8,231 nt of DNA from Microcaldota archaeon (GTDB lineage Archaea; Micrarchaeota; Micrarchaeia; Micrarchaeales; Micrarchaeaceae). How positions within the stretch are numbered: the first letter of the stretch is position 1; each line of letters starts with the position of its first letter. The notes under the pieces were generated by a model. That model worked only from the letters and a program-made list of their open reading frames with translations, was not told where the DNA came from and did not search any database. Positions 6,720 through 8,231 of this stretch are shown here, in pieces. Position numbers and translations under genes: made by a program. The stretch lies in NCBI GenBank assembly GCA_021793035.1, contig JAJYTM010000027.1:1-8231 (forward strand), read 5' to 3'.

Positions 6720-8231
6720 ATGGCGATGGGCGGACTGAAAGCGATATACGGAGTTGTTTTGATGCTGGCATTCTTCAGTGGAACAGCAACTGCAGCACAT
6801 GCTCCTGTATCTACCCTTAGTGGCTGCAACATCTCGATAAGCACATCTGGTACAAACTACAGCATCAGCCCAGCTGCGTGCAAGGCTTACAATATAACTT
6901 ATTCGAGCGGCATAGCCAATGCAAGCCTCTATTGCAATAATGTAATGCTTTCAAACGCTTCGAACATCTTCCTTCTGGGAAACAACCATAACGACAGAAT
7001 ATACAACTGTTCATTCAACAAACCCACGATTGAACTAGGTTCGCATGCATCGCTGGATATAATGGGCTCCAATAGCCCCTCGTTCAACCCTGTATTCTCG
7101 GGCATGTACTCCAATATTACTGTAGGCTACTTTTTGACTGTAAATGTATATGAGCCAAAAGGCTTCAATACGTCAAAAACATGGGGCGACCAACTGACTC
7201 ATTACAGCTATATACTGCCTACAATGAACAACACCGTGCCGATAAACAACACGCAGTTGCAGATGGCTACCTCCTTCTCGCCCCACATACTGGGAATCAT
7301 CCAGCAATTGAAAAAGAGAGTGCCTTTCGGCATATATAACGAGACGAATTCGACAATATACCTGTCGCAGAACCCGATAAATACGAGCTACGGAACCATA
7401 TACGGCAGCAAGACCTACGCCTTGCCAAGTTATACAATAAACGCAACATCTACAACATACTACAGCCCGTATAATGTGGAATACTCATTCTTCGCATACG
7501 ATCAGCTGATTATGTTCAGAGTCAACATGACATCGAATATCAACATAACGCCGCTGTACATACAGCCGATATACCCTCATTTCAACTTCAGATACGTGCC
7601 AAATGCAGCAGATGGGATGTTCACCATAAGATGGCTGCTGTCCATACCGCCCCAGGATATGAATTGGTCATTCAACTATCACATATACAGGTACAACTCC
7701 ATGCAGGGGTTCTCCGTCAACCCATTCAACACCAGTATCGGCTCGCATGCGAGCTTCGTCGATTTGTTGACATTCCCTCCTGCGGGCTTTACTCCCAGGC
7801 CCAACCAGCCAAAGACGTACATATTCAATTATACGTCGAAGCTAGGGGTGGGTCTGAACTCATCGATAACTATAGCAAACGGCACTGCTGATGGGGGCAG
7901 GGTGAGCTACATACAGGATTCTACTACTCCCTCATTCAGCCAGGGCATAGGGTATTGCAGCAGCATATTCAACGAGACCAATCCGAGAAACATAGTCAAC
8001 CAAAGCGGTTATTATACTATGGTGAACGGAGCGCTTCGCCCGTTGGGCGGGCCGGCCCTCCCAATCCTATACACTGCGCCATGCGCAGTAGGGACGTATA
8101 TACACGGGGACAACATAACAATAGCCTGCAACAGCAGCGTGATAAACGATACGGGCATGGGGGTAGAGATATATGACTCCAAAAACATCAACCTGTTCTA
8201 CTGCAAGATCAAGGGAAATGGAATATACATA
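6720..8231 (+). CDS. Large secreted sequon-rich protein with beta-helix-like segments, 3' end cut
   Basis: The frame is open for 504 codons to the right edge. The N-terminus is a signal peptide: Lys7, hydrophobic 8-20, then TATAAHA with likely cleavage near 26-28. The mature part is rich in Asn, Ser, Thr, Tyr and Ile, poor in charge, and has about 26 N-x-S/T sequons, as in glycosylated archaeal surface proteins. Residues 36-115 and 455-504 look like right-handed beta-helix (PbH1/NosD-like) coils, for example GMGVEIYDSKNINLFYCKI near the end. Residues 98-412 contain no cysteine and match nothing I recognise; Cys 36, 54, 72, 97 and 413, 455, 470, 495 lie on either side. ATG 6720 is preferred; GTG 6717 and ATG 6726 are alternatives, and TAA at 6705 blocks extension. 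GC content looks lower than in the upstream genes. Likely extracellular or S-layer-associated; ligand and function are unknown, and a C-terminal anchor would lie outside the window. Confidence 0.85.
   Translation, partial: MAMGGLKAIYGVVLMLAFFSGTATAAHAPVSTLSGCNISISTSGTNYSISPAACKAYNITYSSGIANASLYCNNVMLSNASNIFLLGNNHNDRIYNCSFNKPTIELGSHASLDIMGSNSPSFNPVFSGMYSNITVGYFLTVNVYEPKGFNTSKTWGDQLTHYSYILPTMNNTVPINNTQLQMATSFSPHILGIIQQLKKRVPFGIYNETNSTIYLSQNPINTSYGTIYGSKTYALPSYTINATSTTYYSPYNVEYSFFAYDQLIMFRVNMTSNINITPLYIQPIYPHFNFRYVPNAADGMFTIRWLLSIPPQDMNWSFNYHIYRYNSMQGFSVNPFNTSIGSHASFVDLLTFPPAGFTPRPNQPKTYIFNYTSKLGVGLNSSITIANGTADGGRVSYIQDSTTPSFSQGIGYCSSIFNETNPRNIVNQSGYYTMVNGALRPLGGPALPILYTAPCAVGTYIHGDNITIACNSSVINDTGMGVEIYDSKNINLFYCKIKGNGIYI

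Noticed and set aside
7741..7754. A perfect 14-base palindrome, GCTCGCATGCGAGC, in the surface gene
   Set aside because: Roughly half of such palindromes per 8 kb is expected by chance; it lies in coding sequence with no partner site.
8037..8058. GC-rich patch with a 5-bp hairpin and the palindrome GGGCCGGCCC
   Set aside because: It continues the reading frame (a Gly/Pro-rich loop, PLGGPALP) without a stop or shift; nothing suggests an element or insertion.
1..8231. CRISPR arrays, tRNA genes, insertion sequences, toxin-antitoxin or defence genes
   Set aside because: I looked for regularly spaced repeats, cloverleaf-like segments, terminal inverted repeats and typical protein motifs and saw none; non-coding space is too limited to hold most of them.

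Overview
The window is archaeal and almost entirely coding. The deciding evidence is a gatD and a gatE (the archaea-specific tRNA-dependent amidotransferase for Gln-tRNA), an archaeal/eukaryotic-type t6A methylthiotransferase, archaeal TATA-box promoters, a probable leaderless start, and a threonyl-tRNA synthetase carrying the end of an archaeal DTD-like editing domain. Genes are tightly packed, codon use favours AGG and ATA, and the housekeeping genes are moderately GC-rich. A small-genome archaeal lineage such as Micrarchaeota, or a thaumarchaeon-like relative, would fit, but this placement is inference; no rRNA or other phylogenetic marker is present.

Layout from left to right. (1) Positions 1-1451, plus strand: the 3' three quarters of thrS, cut by the left window edge. 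(2) Positions 1468-1489: a perfect 9-bp hairpin between convergent genes. (3) Positions 1505-1717, minus strand: a 70-residue protein with four CxxC pairs. (4) Positions 1718-1835: a short AT-rich divergent promoter region. (5) Positions 1836-6649, plus strand: a tightly packed four-gene operon made of an e-MtaB-type tRNA methylthiotransferase, gatD, a small two-helix membrane protein, and gatE, with gaps of only 0, 2 and 6 bases. (6) Positions 6650-6719: a promoter region with a TATA-like box. (7) Positions 6720-8231, plus strand: the first 504 residues of a large secreted, sequon-rich protein with beta-helix-like segments, open to the right edge.

Functionally, most of the window serves tRNA charging and decoding accuracy. 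ThrRS charges and proofreads tRNA-Thr. GatDE converts misacylated Glu-tRNA(Gln) to Gln-tRNA(Gln), which suggests the organism lacks GlnRS. The radical-SAM enzyme thiomethylates t6A37 in tRNAs that read ANN codons. The last gene begins a different, cell-surface-related unit with lower GC and a very different amino-acid composition.

I found no tRNA, rRNA, CRISPR, insertion sequence or recognisable defence system. The items that most deserve a second look are the mosaic ThrRS, the membrane protein embedded between gatD and gatE, and the surface protein whose beta-helix-like ends flank a cysteine-free central region. No gene-free stretch exceeds about 120 bases.
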